Notes: generated by a model from the sequence alone, not told the origin. DNA of 64,000 bases from Mesorhizobium sp. NZP2077 (GCF_013170805.1 NZ_CP051293.1:3664001-3728000), one strand, 5' to 3'; shown: positions 33,112 through 42,788, numbered from the stretch's first letter. Program-made: numbers and translations.

Positions 33112-33156
33112 AGTCAATGATTTGCCGCGACCTTCCGGCTGGATTGAAGCCCTTGC

Positions 33157-33761
33157 TCACGATCCGGACGTGATCTCGACCGCGATTTCGGTGCAGACCC
33201 CGCCATTGGTCGGGTAATAGTCGACCGAGCAGGCGATGACCACCAGAAGCAGGTCCTGTTCGGCACGCAACGTCACGTTGCCGCCGGGCGGATTGATCGA
33301 GGCCTCGACCACCAGCCTGCCGTCCGCTTGCGGCAGGGAGTTCTGGAAAAGATCAACTGGGTCAGGGGCAAAGGACAGCGATATGCCCTCTGCGGCCAAC
33401 GCCTGCATCAGATTGTCCCGGCAGTTCGGGTGGTTGGGAAAACCGGCGCGCTCGTAAAGCGCGCTGTCGCAGGCGCGGGGTAGAGCATGTCATGCGGGCC
33501 GGGCGATGCGTTCTCGACCAATGTCAGCATCGGCTTGGCGGCGGCGCTGTAGAAATGGTCGCCTATCCCCGGAAAGAGCTGCTCAGTGATGTCGCGGGTC
33601 TGCGACGTGCTCAACCAGTCGAGCTGATCCCCGGTGGCGAAGGCCCAGAGATCGGCGACCTGTTGTCCCTGCGGGTCGATGATACGGATGAGATCGCCGC
33701 GTTTGACATGGATCGAGCGGCCCGATTGAGGAGGGACGACGATACGGCGTGGGTCTGGCAT
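33157..33761 (-). pseudogene. DUF1989 (urea carboxylase-associated family) gene with a frameshift
   Basis: Two abutting frames together make one DUF1989 protein. The first part runs MPDPRRIVVPPQSGRSIHVK to ENASPGPHDMLYPA. The second continues CDSALYERAGFPNHPNCRDNLMQALAAEGISLSFAPDPVDLFQNSLP and ends in VDYYPTNGGVCTEIAVEI. The break is at about 33473-33476, where the family expects Tyr-Pro-Ala-Cys-Asp; an extra GC dinucleotide in GCGCC would explain it. The start at 33761 has GAGGA six bases upstream. Members are linked to urea or guanidine metabolism, function uncertain. The gene may be inactive here, or the shift may be a sequencing error. Confidence 0.75.
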
Positions 33762-33845
33762 GGGCTGTCCTCTGGCAATGCGGTTGACTTGGCCCTCGGC
33801 CATATCACTGGCCAAGGCCTGTCGAATGACCACGATTGCGGTCGC

Positions 33846-34703
33846 TCAGACAGAGCCTGATAGGAACGACATGCCGGCCAGATTGCGCGCGTAGGCGGCG
33901 GCTTCGTGCGGGTTGATGTCGGCGGCGCGGATCAGATTGTCGAAATGCTGGGTCAGCGCCTGGATCGGCTGGGTGGCGTTCAGCACCACATACATGTCGC
34001 CAACATAGATGGCGGCGCGGTAGGGGCCGAAGATGGTCAACGGGATCGAATAGCGCATGCGGCCGTCGTAGAGAAACAGGCGGAAGGTCGGGTAGAGATC
34101 GTCGAGCAGCGTCGCCATATGCGCGAGCTGCTGCCGGCGGTCAGCCTCGGGAAAACGATCCCAGACGCCGAGGCCGCGCGCGAAAATCTCCAGCGTGTGA
34201 CGCGGCATGCAGACTTCCATGTCGGTTTCCGGGCGCCGGTTGTATTCGATGCGATACTGGGTCTCGCTGGCCTGCGCCAGGCGGCTCCTGTTGGTGATGT
34301 TGGCCTCGTAGTCGACCAGCGCGCGGGTTCGCAGCAGGTCGGGGATGCCGGCCGGCACGTAGCGGATCTTGGTGCCCGCGGCCTCGGCGAACCATTTGGC
34401 GAGCAGGGTGCGGTCGAAACCGTCAGGCGCTTCCTCGATCTCCAGGCTTTCGCGGATTTCACCGGTGACGCCCTCGTCCTGGCTGAGGCCGAGCAGCCAG
34501 TCCAGCGACACCTTGAATTCGGCGGCGATGTTGAGCAGTGTTTCAGCACGCGGCAAGCGCGTCGAGGCGCCGGACATCAGCTGCGACAGCGCCGACCGAT
34601 CGATGCCGACAGCTGACGCGAATGCCGACTGGTTGAGGTCGGAGCGTGTCAGGAGCAGCTTCAGACGCTCCCGAAAGATTGCTGATAGGTCGCGTTTGTC
34701 CAT
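33846..34703 (-). CDS. XRE family (helix-turn-helix) transcriptional regulator with C-terminal sensor domain
   Basis: A 285-residue protein. The N-terminal HTH reads IFRERLKLLLTRSDLNQSAFASAVGIDRSALSQLMSGASTRLPRAETLLNIAAEFKVSLDWLLG. The remaining 200 residues form a conserved C-terminal domain I cannot name (RYVPAGIPDLLRTRALVDYEA; MPRHTLEIFARGLGVWDRFPEADRRQQLAHM; LFLYDGRMRYSIPLTIFGPYRAAIYVGDMYVVLNAT). It may bind a small ligand. The ATG at 34703 has AGAGGACGG upstream. It is divergent from the desaturase gene, and the intervening DNA holds short TTACA-N3-TGTAA and TGTACA dyads that could be its own operators. Confidence 0.82.
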   Translation of the reverse strand: MDKRDLSAIFRERLKLLLTRSDLNQSAFASAVGIDRSALSQLMSGASTRLPRAETLLNIAAEFKVSLDWLLGLSQDEGVTGEIRESLEIEEAPDGFDRTLLAKWFAEAAGTKIRYVPAGIPDLLRTRALVDYEANITNRSRLAQASETQYRIEYNRRPETDMEVCMPRHTLEIFARGLGVWDRFPEADRRQQLAHMATLLDDLYPTFRLFLYDGRMRYSIPLTIFGPYRAAIYVGDMYVVLNATQPIQALTQHFDNLIRAADINPHEAAAYARNLAGMSFLSGSV

Positions 34704-34868
34704 CGTGCCGTCCTCTGCATCTTGAGGAAAAATTTGCGCCGAAGCGACCCGGCGGGCTGTCTCAGGCGCAAATGAATCCCTAAGCTTGTTTACAATGTGT
34801 AACATGTGCAGTCAAAAATGCGCAATCGCAACATTTTGTACACTTTGTCTCGTTGAGTGGAATCACTT

Positions 34869-34892
34869 CTCCTGACACTATGCTGTCAGGAG
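34869..34892. promoter_or_regulatory. 9-bp dyad upstream of the desaturase gene
   Basis: CTCCTGACA-CTATGC-TGTCAGGAG is a perfect inverted repeat 42-65 bp before the desaturase ATG at 34934. It could be an operator or a 5' leader hairpin. No U-run follows. Confidence 0.4.
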
Positions 34893-34933
34893 CCACTGGG
34901 GGTTCCGGCGACTGAGGGACAGTGGTCGATAGC

Positions 34934-35944
34934 ATGACAGGCAAGAGCATCAAGCGACGCAACGCACCGGCCATCGAATGGCCCACCGTGGTTCTCGCAT
35001 TCTTCTGTTACGGAACATGGCTCGCCACCGGTTTCCTGCTCTGGCCCTCTCATCCCATCCTGGCGCTCGCCATCCTTGGCTTTACCCTGGCATTGCAATC
35101 GTCGATCATGCACGAAGTGCTGCACGGCCATCCGACGCGCAGCGCGCTGATCAATGAAGCCTTCGTCTTCCTGCCGATCGGCCTGGTCTGGCCGTTCCGC
35201 CGCTTCAAGACGCTGCACTTGCGCCATCATGCCGACGAGCGGCTGACCGATCCGCTCGACGACCCCGAGAGCTACTATCAGGCGCTGTGGCAGCATGACG
35301 ATTTGCCGCCGCCGATGAAATTCCTCCTCAAGATCAACAACACCATGGCCGGCCGTTTCTTCCTCGGTCCCTGGCTGTCCTGCATCGGCTTCTTCGTCGA
35401 GGATGCCAAGCAGGTCACGGCCGGCGACAGAGCGATACGCAAAGCCTGGCTGCTGCATGCGATCGGGCTCGCCATCGTGGCGCCGGTGGTGCAATTCGGC
35501 TTCGGCATTCCGCTGTGGCTCTACATTCTGGCGCCGGTCTGGCTCGGCCAGTCGCTGATTGCGATCCGCACTTTTGCCGAGCATCAGTGGTCCGAGCATC
35601 CGGAAGGCCGCACGGTGATCATCGAGCGCTCGCCGCTGTCGTTCCTGTTCCTCAACAACAATCTGCACTTCGTCCATCACAAGACCCCGACAGTGGCCTG
35701 GTACAACCTGCCAAAACTGTTTCGCGAGCGTCGCGACGAATGGCTGCGGATGAACAATGGTTATGCCTATCCGAACTATTTCGCGCTGATCAAAGCCTAC
35801 GCCTTCAAGGCCAAGGAGCCGATCGTGCATCCAGTGCTGCGGCGCGCGCCCGAGCACGGCCGGGCGTTCAAGCCACGCATCCGGGCGCGCAGCATCAATG
35901 GGCTTGGCAGCGCACCGGTTCCGGCCGAGCCGCCAAAGGAATAA
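34934..35944 (+). CDS. Fatty acid desaturase / hydroxylase family membrane protein
   Basis: About 336 residues with four or more hydrophobic segments and the three histidine boxes of the membrane di-iron desaturase superfamily. They are HEVLHGH, HLRHH and HFVHH (in LFLNNNLHFVHHKTP), plus HQW in FAEHQWSEHPEG. Such enzymes desaturate fatty acyl chains or hydroxylate carotenoid rings; which one cannot be told. The ATG at 34934 is preferred; a GTG at 34922 lies only two bases after the AGGGA. It is divergent from the XRE regulator, which may control it. Confidence 0.85.
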   Translation: MTGKSIKRRNAPAIEWPTVVLAFFCYGTWLATGFLLWPSHPILALAILGFTLALQSSIMHEVLHGHPTRSALINEAFVFLPIGLVWPFRRFKTLHLRHHADERLTDPLDDPESYYQALWQHDDLPPPMKFLLKINNTMAGRFFLGPWLSCIGFFVEDAKQVTAGDRAIRKAWLLHAIGLAIVAPVVQFGFGIPLWLYILAPVWLGQSLIAIRTFAEHQWSEHPEGRTVIIERSPLSFLFLNNNLHFVHHKTPTVAWYNLPKLFRERRDEWLRMNNGYAYPNYFALIKAYAFKAKEPIVHPVLRRAPEHGRAFKPRIRARSINGLGSAPVPAEPPKE

Positions 35945-36031
35945 TCCCACGCCCGAAACCGTGTCGTCCAATTCTGCTTGGGCGCCGCGTTTTTGCGATT
36001 CTTTCCCCGGACATGATGGTTTGATATCGGC

Positions 36032-36850
36032 ATGAGCGAATTGATTGCGGCATTGCCGATGTATGACTGGCCTGAAGTGCGCGGCGAGGTTGACGCGCAG
36101 TGGGCACGTCTGCGCGATGCCTTTCGCCAAAAGGGCCTGGATGCCCCGCAGACCATCGTGCGCCGCAATGGCGATCTGCCGCCGGTGCCGGGCGGCATTC
36201 GTGATGCCAAGGGTGCATTGATCGCGCCTGATCCAGCAACATTGCCGCCGGACGAACTCGATTTCCACCGGCTTTGGCTCCATCCGGCACTGTTGTTCGC
36301 GCAGACCTGCTGGGGACCGATGGAACTCGGCCTGTCCAGGCATGTGCAGGTGGTTGGCCAGCCAAGCTACGACGCCTACGAGGGCGGGCAGGGCGAGCTT
36401 TATTCGAGCGCCCTGGTGATGCGGGCAGGCGAGGGGCCTGAGGTTCGATCGCCCTCGGACGGCAGCGCCGTCATTCCGCTCGATCTGATCCGCGGCAAGC
36501 GCTTTACCCTCAACAGCCTCGATTCGATGTCCGGCATCATTGCGCTGACGCGCGACCTCGAGGCACAGGGCGAAAGCCTGAACATCTTTTCGTCGTGCAG
36601 CGAAAGCGGCGGCCATCGCGGCTCGATCGTCGCGGTCGCCGAAGGCAGGGCCGATGTTGCCGCGATCGACTGCGAAAGCTGGGCGCTTGCGCAGCGTTTC
36701 GAGCCGGCAGCGCGGAAAGTCGCGGTCGTCGGCTGGACGGCGCGGCGCAAGGGGTTGCCATTCATCACCGCCAGCACAACGCCGGAAACGACGGTCAGGG
36801 CGTTGCGCGATGTCGTTGCAAACCTGACCCGGTCCAAAGTCGGCGCTTAG
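36032..36850 (+). CDS. PhnD/TctC-like periplasmic-binding-fold protein without signal peptide
   Basis: A 272-residue protein with the PhnD-type binding fold (LFAQTCWGPMELGLSRHVQVVGQPSYDAYEGGQGELYSSALVMRAGEG; FTLNSLDSMSGIIALTRDL; SSCSESGGHRGSIVAVAEGRADVAAIDCESWALAQR). The SGGH...SI.AVAEGRADVAAID stretch is typical of phosphonate/phosphite-type substrate binders. No signal peptide is visible, and no transporter permease or ATPase gene lies beside it, so it may act as a cytoplasmic sensor or enzyme-like binder. The ligand is unknown. Confidence 0.75.
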   Translation: MSELIAALPMYDWPEVRGEVDAQWARLRDAFRQKGLDAPQTIVRRNGDLPPVPGGIRDAKGALIAPDPATLPPDELDFHRLWLHPALLFAQTCWGPMELGLSRHVQVVGQPSYDAYEGGQGELYSSALVMRAGEGPEVRSPSDGSAVIPLDLIRGKRFTLNSLDSMSGIIALTRDLEAQGESLNIFSSCSESGGHRGSIVAVAEGRADVAAIDCESWALAQRFEPAARKVAVVGWTARRKGLPFITASTTPETTVRALRDVVANLTRSKVGA

Positions 36851-36970
36851 GCGAACGCTAACCTACATTCGAAATTTCCACGTGCCTTAACCCGTGCCGG
36901 ATGACTCTTAACGGGAGCGCAACCGGTCAGACTTAGCTTACCTAGAGTTGAGGCGACGGGACATAGGTCA

Positions 36971-38842
36971 ATGGCAAACGGCGTCCTGAACAGGCCGGTG
37001 TTCAGCGCTGGGGTGGTGATCCTCGGCGCTTTGGCATTGGTCTGTTTGCTGTTCCCAGCCTTGGCAATCATTGCGGCGTTCAGCCTTATCGGGGCGCCGA
37101 TCGCGTTTGCGATGCCGATCATCCCTCCGATCTTCATTTTCGTGGTGCTTGTCCGGCTGTTCAACAGAATGCTGGGGGAAGGCGCTGCCTTTGGATGGTT
37201 GAAAAGTTTCGCCTGCGCCGCCGCTTTGCTCGCCGTCATCCCTCTTGCGGTCAACGTCATGCTCGAATTGCGAGCGAGAAGCTACGTCTCGAAAGATATC
37301 GATCAGCTCAAGGGACCACTTTCCGCGACCACTCTTGCCGTGCGCGCGGCAGCCGATCCCGGCTTGCTTAGAACCGACACGCTTTGCAATGATTTTTGCC
37401 TGCGTGCGCTGCTGAGCGGTACGATCAAGCGGCTGATTGTCGTTGAGGCAAACAACGTCGGTGAGGCCATCAATCCTGCAGCCGTCGGCAAGGCGTTTCG
37501 GATGGAAAGGCGCGACGCCTGCCCGGCAATGAAACTCGGTCCCGGCGCCTATCCGATCAGGGGCGAAGGCGAAAAACCTACCTACGGACGCGCGATTGCG
37601 GCCGACCGCATGCTGCTGCAAATCGCCTCCGGCAATTGCCTTGTCGAAGAAAACGCCAAATTGGGCGAGGCGGATACGATCGTGTCGATCGGGCAGATCA
37701 AACATGGCGAAAATGCCTATGCCGCCGGACTCAATCCGCTGGCGGACACCGTTCAGGCCGACCGCATCAGTGTTTCTGTGCGGTCCGACAATGCCTACCG
37801 AGAGGTCTATCGTCGGACTGGTGTCGTCACCTACATGCTGTTTCCGCTGCTGTTGCCGACCTATGTCGGCGGCTACCAATTCGAACTCAGAACAGGATTC
37901 CAGCGATTCGCGCTGTACAAGAATATTGACAGCAGAAATAAGTACTACGTCGGCCCGGACCGCTCCGATGTATTCACCAAAACGTTCGGAATGAATCTCG
38001 CGCTCAGAGATGACGCGGCACCCAAAGCAAGAGATGCGGTTCTTGTCGCGGGCCTGGACCAGCCGGGTAAAATCAATCCGCTTATGGCGGACCTGACTAG
38101 CAATTTTTTCAAGGACATCGAGGCGAACAAGAAAATCGACGCCGCGGACGCGGAGCTGGTGCTCAGACTCCTCGCGGATTCGCGATTGCCGATCCCTCAG
38201 AATAGTTGGGCGCCGGTTTTGTATTCTCGCGGCATGGCGGGCGACGTTTCGGGGCGTTTTGGAAAGGTTCTGTTCGAGCGGTTGCGTGAAACCAAAATCG
38301 TCATAACGAGGGCTATTCCGTCTGGCGACGAACTCGATGCATCTCATGCGGCTGACGCCATCGCGAGGCTTCCTGACGAGGTCATCCGGTTGCACCGCGA
38401 TGATCTGGAGTGGCTGGCCCGGCGGAAAATGCTGCGTATTCCGGCTTTCAGTGCGTTGGGTCGACTGAATGTGTTTGGCGCGGATGCCGTGCCGACCTTG
38501 CTTTATCTGATCGACGACGCATCCTGGTCCACCGGGCGCCCGGCGGGCGAATTGTGGCAACCCGATTATCTTGCCGGCTTGGTCGGACTTTGCGGTCTCG
38601 GCATCCAAGGGGCTTCGGCGATTGGACCGGTGTTTGACCGCCTCGACAGCGGCGCGATGGTTAAATCGGGTCACCCCTACAGAGACCTCACAATTCAGGC
38701 CCTTGTCGGCTTCGGCTCAAAACCCGAGGACGTCTGGAAACACTTGGGGGCAGGCGATAGTGAAGGCAGTCCAGAGATCAAACGCGCTCAATTCGATGCA
38801 AAGGTCGCCGCCGCACAGAAAAAGCGCGATTGCAGATATTGA
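36971..38842 (+). CDS. Large membrane-anchored protein of unknown function (623 aa)
   Basis: A 623-residue protein. The first 100 residues hold three hydrophobic helices (PVFSAGVVILGALALVCLLF; IIAAFSLIGAPIAFAMPIIPPIFIFVVLVRLF; FACAAALLAVIPLAVNVMLEL). A roughly 500-residue soluble region follows, rich in charged helices, with cysteines at LCNDFCLRALL and RRDACPAMKLG. The last 150 residues look like repeated helical pairs (LEWLARRKMLRIPAFSALGRLNVFG; LAGLVGLCGLGIQGASAIGPVFDRLD), perhaps HEAT-like. I recognise no family. Third-position GC is lower than in the neighbouring genes, which may mark recent arrival. It is convergent with the DddP-like gene, 10 bp away. Confidence 0.65.
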   Translation: MANGVLNRPVFSAGVVILGALALVCLLFPALAIIAAFSLIGAPIAFAMPIIPPIFIFVVLVRLFNRMLGEGAAFGWLKSFACAAALLAVIPLAVNVMLELRARSYVSKDIDQLKGPLSATTLAVRAAADPGLLRTDTLCNDFCLRALLSGTIKRLIVVEANNVGEAINPAAVGKAFRMERRDACPAMKLGPGAYPIRGEGEKPTYGRAIAADRMLLQIASGNCLVEENAKLGEADTIVSIGQIKHGENAYAAGLNPLADTVQADRISVSVRSDNAYREVYRRTGVVTYMLFPLLLPTYVGGYQFELRTGFQRFALYKNIDSRNKYYVGPDRSDVFTKTFGMNLALRDDAAPKARDAVLVAGLDQPGKINPLMADLTSNFFKDIEANKKIDAADAELVLRLLADSRLPIPQNSWAPVLYSRGMAGDVSGRFGKVLFERLRETKIVITRAIPSGDELDASHAADAIARLPDEVIRLHRDDLEWLARRKMLRIPAFSALGRLNVFGADAVPTLLYLIDDASWSTGRPAGELWQPDYLAGLVGLCGLGIQGASAIGPVFDRLDSGAMVKSGHPYRDLTIQALVGFGSKPEDVWKHLGAGDSEGSPEIKRAQFDAKVAAAQKKRDCRY

Positions 38843-38852
38843 AAAGAATGCG

Positions 38853-40208
38853 TTATTGGCCGAGCAGTCTCGCATCCAGCGGGTAGGTTGAAAGCTGCTC
38901 GTTGCCGCTGTCCGTGATCAGAATCTGCTCCTCGATCTTGACGCCCTCGCGCCCGCCAAGCCGGCCGATATAACTTTCCACGCACAGCACCATGCCTGGT
39001 TCGAGCACGCCGTCGGGCGTGTCCGGTGTCCAGTCGCTGGCATGCGGCAGTGTGGGGTATTCGTCGGCCAGGCCGACGCCGTGATAGAGGACGCCATAGC
39101 GGGTCGGGAAACAGTCCCCAGGCGGCACCGCCGAGCGTTCGACCAGATCGCGGAACGAGATGCCGGGCTGCATCAATTCAGTGTTGTGCGTGATCTGGTC
39201 GGCGGCAATGCGGAACAGATCGCGCTGTTCATTGGTCGGCTTTGCATCGCCGCACAGCCATGTACGCGACAGGTCGGCGCAGAAGCCATAGGGGCCGATC
39301 AGGTCGGTATCGAAGGCGACGAGGTCTCCGGCTTCGATGACGCGCGACGAACATTCCTGGAACCACGGATTGGTGCGCGGGCCTGAGGTCAGCAGCCGTG
39401 TCTCGATCCATTCACCGCCGCGCGCAATGTTGCCGCGATGCAGTTCGGCCCACAACTCGTTCTCGGAGATGCCCGGCTTCAGCGCCCGTTCCATCTCGCC
39501 CATCGCCGCCTCACAAGCGACGATGGCGCGGCGCATGGCGAGGATTTCGTCCGGCGATTTGATCAGCCGGGCGTTCTCCATCACCGCTTCGCCATTGCCG
39601 ATGGAGATGCCAAGCCGCGCCAGTTCCTCGACGCCTTCCGGATTGATGTGATCGACCGCGATGCGGCTGTTGCCGCCGCCATGTTCTCTCACCAGGTCGG
39701 CGATGCCGGCGGCCCAGCGGCGGACTTTCTGCTCGGTCAGTTCGCCGCCATAGAGATACATCCACGAGATAGCCGGGCGCACCTCGTCGACGACGCCGGA
39801 ATGGTCGGACAGATGCTCGCAGGAGAAATAGTCGAACAGCACCACCGGCCCTTCGGTGGCGACGAAACAATGCCGCGTCGGGTTGTGCGCCACCCATAGC
39901 TGCATGTTGGTCGAGTCGGTGGCGTAGCGGATGTTGACCGGGTCGTAGAGCAGGGCGCCGGCATAGCTACGGCGCTTCAACTCGGCGCGGATGCGCTCCA
40001 GCCGGTATTTGCGCATTGCCGGAAGATCGGGAGCGGCAATGCCTGCTGCCGCCCATTCTGTCTCAGCCTGCGCGCCATAGCCCAGCACATGCTGGTTGAG
40101 TGACACCGCCTTCTGGCGGGAGGCGTCACGCAGGGCCTCGATCGAGCCGGGTTCGAACGGCATGATCTTGCGGTGGCGACCGAAGCTCCCGCCCGATGTC
40201 TGGCTCAC
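38853..40208 (-). CDS. M24-fold metalloenzyme closely resembling DMSP lyase DddP
   Basis: A 451-residue protein of the creatinase/aminopeptidase (M24) fold. Blocks NIRYATDSTNMQLW, GGEWIETRLLTSGPRTNPWF, FDTDLIGPYGFC, HGVGLADEYP and LEPGMVLCVES resemble DddP, which cleaves dimethylsulfoniopropionate to DMS and acrylate. The predicted metal ligands Asp300, Asp302, Asp312, His376, Glu411 and Glu426 show the same spacing I recall for DddP (295, 297, 307, 371, 406, 421). A GTG start at 40208 has GAGG upstream, overlapping the stop of the preceding FAD/GcvT gene. It is third in an operon after an MttB homologue and that demethylase. An X-Pro-type peptidase or creatinase-like role is the alternative. 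Confidence 0.75.
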   Translation of the reverse strand: MSQTSGGSFGRHRKIMPFEPGSIEALRDASRQKAVSLNQHVLGYGAQAETEWAAAGIAAPDLPAMRKYRLERIRAELKRRSYAGALLYDPVNIRYATDSTNMQLWVAHNPTRHCFVATEGPVVLFDYFSCEHLSDHSGVVDEVRPAISWMYLYGGELTEQKVRRWAAGIADLVREHGGGNSRIAVDHINPEGVEELARLGISIGNGEAVMENARLIKSPDEILAMRRAIVACEAAMGEMERALKPGISENELWAELHRGNIARGGEWIETRLLTSGPRTNPWFQECSSRVIEAGDLVAFDTDLIGPYGFCADLSRTWLCGDAKPTNEQRDLFRIAADQITHNTELMQPGISFRDLVERSAVPPGDCFPTRYGVLYHGVGLADEYPTLPHASDWTPDTPDGVLEPGMVLCVESYIGRLGGREGVKIEEQILITDSGNEQLSTYPLDARLLGQ

Positions 40209-40217
40209 ATCGTAACC

Positions 40218-42788
40218 TCAGCTCCGCATCTTCTCGCCGCTCGGGTCGAACGGTGCCTCGACATTGATGCGCGCAGGACGGCGATGTCCGAGGATCTCGA
40301 TCTCGAAGAGGCCGGCGCTTTCATCCTCGGCCAGTGCCGCCGGCACATAGCCTTGCGCCATCGACTTCTGGACATAGTGGGCATAACCGCCCGACGTGAC
40401 CCAGCCGACCACGCGCCAGTCGCCATCGACAATGCCGCGCACGGCGGACGCGCCTTCAGCGGCCCTGGAACCACGGATTTCCTTGCCTGATGTATCGAAG
40501 CGCGGCGCGCCGTAACCATGCGGCCTTTCCACGGAGCCAAAATCCTTGCTGACCTTGGCCCAGATCGGCTCGTCGCCCATGACGTCGGCATCGGCGGCGT
40601 CGACGATGAAGGAGACGCGGCGCAGTTTTGGTCCTTCCGCCTGTTCCTTGGCGGCAGCTTCGCGGCCGATGAAATCGTTCTTCTCGAGCTTGATGAAGCG
40701 GTCCATCGAGCCTTCGAACGGGCCGTAGATCGGGCGCAGCTCGCGGAACCAGGTCGGGAAGTTCTTTTCGAGGCGCATGGAGAGCAGGGCACGCATGCCG
40801 AAATCGACAAGGCCGAATTCCTCGCCGGCATCCTTGATCGCCTTGTACACCAGCCGCTCATAGGCCGGTGCCATCCAGATTTCGTAGCCGAGGTCGCCGG
40901 TGTAGGTGATGCGGTTGACCAGGCAGGGCGCGCCGCCGACCGCCATCTCGCGGAAGTCCATGAAGCGGAACGCCTTGGTCGAGATGTCGACGTCGACGAG
41001 CTTTTGAAGCAGGTCACGCGATTTCGGCCCGGCGATCGACAGGCCGACCAGCGTCTGGTCGAAGCGGTGGATGCGCACCGAACCGTCCTTCGGCAGATGC
41101 TTTTCGAACCAACGCATGTGGTATTTCTGCGCGGCCGACGAGCCCCAGATCATGAAGCGGTCTTCGCCGGCCTTGGCGATGGTGAAGTCGCCGATCAGCT
41201 TGCCGAATTCGTTGATCATCGGGGTGAGCACGATGCGGCCGGTTTTCGGCATGCGGTTGGTCATCAGCCGGTTGAGGAACTCTTCCGCGCCCGGTCCCGA
41301 CACTTCGTATTTGGCGAAGTTGGCGATTTCGGTGACGCCGACGCGCTCGCGCGTGGCGCGCACTTCCTCGCCGATCGGGCCAAAATCGTTGGAGCGATGG
41401 AAGGAGATGATATCCCTGGGCTCCTTACCCTTTGGCGCGAACCACAGCGGGGTTTCCAGGCCCCAACTGTCGCCCATGACGGCATTGTTGGCGAGCATGG
41501 TGTCGTAGAGCGGCGTCGTCTGCGCCGGGCGTGCCGCCGGCAGCTCCTCATTGGGGAAGCGGATGGAGAAGCGCCGCGAATAGTTTTCGCGCACCTTGGC
41601 GTTGGTGTAGCGCAGGCCGGCCCATTCGCCGAAGCGGGCGACATCCATGCCCCAGACGTCGAAGCCGGGGTCACCATGGACCATCCAGTTCGACAGAGCG
41701 AGGCCGACGCCGCCGCCCTGGCTGAAGCCAGCCATGACGGCGCAGGCGCACCAGAAATTGGTCAGGCCCTGCACCGGACCGACCAGGGGGTTGCCGTCGA
41801 GCGCGAAGGTGAATGGGCCGTTGATGATCTGCTTGATGCCGGCCTTCTCGATGCCGGGGAAATGCTTGAAGCCGATTTCCAGCGATGGCGCGATACGGTC
41901 GAGATCGGGGGGGAGCAGTTCATGGCCGAAATCCCATGGCGTGTTGACCGGCGACCACGGCTTGCAGGCCTTTTCATAGGTGCCGAGCAGGATGCCGTTG
42001 CGCTCCTGGCGGGTGTAGATCTCGCCCTTGAAGTCGAGCACCCCAATCATTTCGCGGCCGGTCGACTTGTTGAATTCCTCGACCTCCGGCATCGGCTCGG
42101 TGAGCAGATACATGTGCTCCATGGCGAGCACCGGCAGTTCGACGCCGACCATGCGGCCGATTTCGCGCGCCCACAGGCCACCGCAATTGACGACATGCTC
42201 GGCGTGGACCGTGCCCTGTTCGGTGACGACGTTCCAGGTGCCGTCCGGCTGCTGCGTCAGGTCGACGACGCGGTTGCGCAGCACGATCTCGGCGCCGAGT
42301 TTCTTCGCCGCCTTGGAATAGGCGATGGTGGTGCCAGAGGGATCGAGATGGCCTTCGACCGGATCCCACATGGCGCCGACGAAATTGGTCTCGTCCATCA
42401 GCGGAAACATCGCCTTGGCTTCGGACGGCGTGATCAGCTCGGTGTCCATGCCGAGATAGCGGCCCTTGGCGTGGGCAAGACGCAGGAAATCCATGCGCTC
42501 GGGCGTATCGGCCAACATCACGCCGCCGGTCAGATGCAGCGAGCAGGACTGGCCGGAGATTTCCTCGATCTCCTTGTAGAGCTGCACGGTGTAGGCCTGA
42601 AGCTTGGCGACATTGGGATCGCCGTTCAGCGTATGGAAGCCGCCCGCCGCGTGCCAGGACGAGCCCGAGGTCAGTTCCGAGCGCTCGATCAGCATGATGT
42701 CGGTCCAGCCGGCCTTGGCCAGGTGATAGAGCACCGAGCAGCCAACGACACCGCCGCCGATGACAACCGCTTTTACGTGGGATTTCAT
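40218..42788 (-). CDS. FAD-dependent oxidoreductase fused to GcvT domain (dimethylglycine dehydrogenase-like), copy 2
   Basis: An 856-residue protein. The FAD motif is AVVIGGGVVGCSVLYHL, and the flavinylation-site motif GSSWHAAGG has its His at about residue 46, as in dimethylglycine and sarcosine dehydrogenases. The FAO_M linker and C-terminal GcvT domain follow (YEVSGPGAEEFLNRLMTNRMPK; YTGDLGYEIWMAPAYERLVYKAI; MRLEKNFPTWFRELRPIYGPFEGSMDRFIKLEK). It would demethylate an N-methyl amino compound and form methylene-THF. It keeps the canonical GSxWHA, unlike copy 1 (GSTAHA), so the two probably differ in substrate. It sits 74 bp after the second mttB-like gene and 9 bp before the DddP-like gene. 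Confidence 0.87.
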   Translation of the reverse strand: MKSHVKAVVIGGGVVGCSVLYHLAKAGWTDIMLIERSELTSGSSWHAAGGFHTLNGDPNVAKLQAYTVQLYKEIEEISGQSCSLHLTGGVMLADTPERMDFLRLAHAKGRYLGMDTELITPSEAKAMFPLMDETNFVGAMWDPVEGHLDPSGTTIAYSKAAKKLGAEIVLRNRVVDLTQQPDGTWNVVTEQGTVHAEHVVNCGGLWAREIGRMVGVELPVLAMEHMYLLTEPMPEVEEFNKSTGREMIGVLDFKGEIYTRQERNGILLGTYEKACKPWSPVNTPWDFGHELLPPDLDRIAPSLEIGFKHFPGIEKAGIKQIINGPFTFALDGNPLVGPVQGLTNFWCACAVMAGFSQGGGVGLALSNWMVHGDPGFDVWGMDVARFGEWAGLRYTNAKVRENYSRRFSIRFPNEELPAARPAQTTPLYDTMLANNAVMGDSWGLETPLWFAPKGKEPRDIISFHRSNDFGPIGEEVRATRERVGVTEIANFAKYEVSGPGAEEFLNRLMTNRMPKTGRIVLTPMINEFGKLIGDFTIAKAGEDRFMIWGSSAAQKYHMRWFEKHLPKDGSVRIHRFDQTLVGLSIAGPKSRDLLQKLVDVDISTKAFRFMDFREMAVGGAPCLVNRITYTGDLGYEIWMAPAYERLVYKAIKDAGEEFGLVDFGMRALLSMRLEKNFPTWFRELRPIYGPFEGSMDRFIKLEKNDFIGREAAAKEQAEGPKLRRVSFIVDAADADVMGDEPIWAKVSKDFGSVERPHGYGAPRFDTSGKEIRGSRAAEGASAVRGIVDGDWRVVGWVTSGGYAHYVQKSMAQGYVPAALAEDESAGLFEIEILGHRRPARINVEAPFDPSGEKMRS

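Noticed and set aside
33056..33156. SAM or cobalamin riboswitch upstream of bmt
   Set aside because: I could see no conserved riboswitch core; the only strong structure is the GATATAAAG palindrome, which looks like a protein operator.
34886..36616. Long open frame antisense to the desaturase and PhnD-like genes (576 codons)
   Set aside because: It runs against two well-supported genes with clear family motifs, its translation is low-complexity and Arg/His-rich, and it has no ribosome-binding site. It arises from high GC in third positions.
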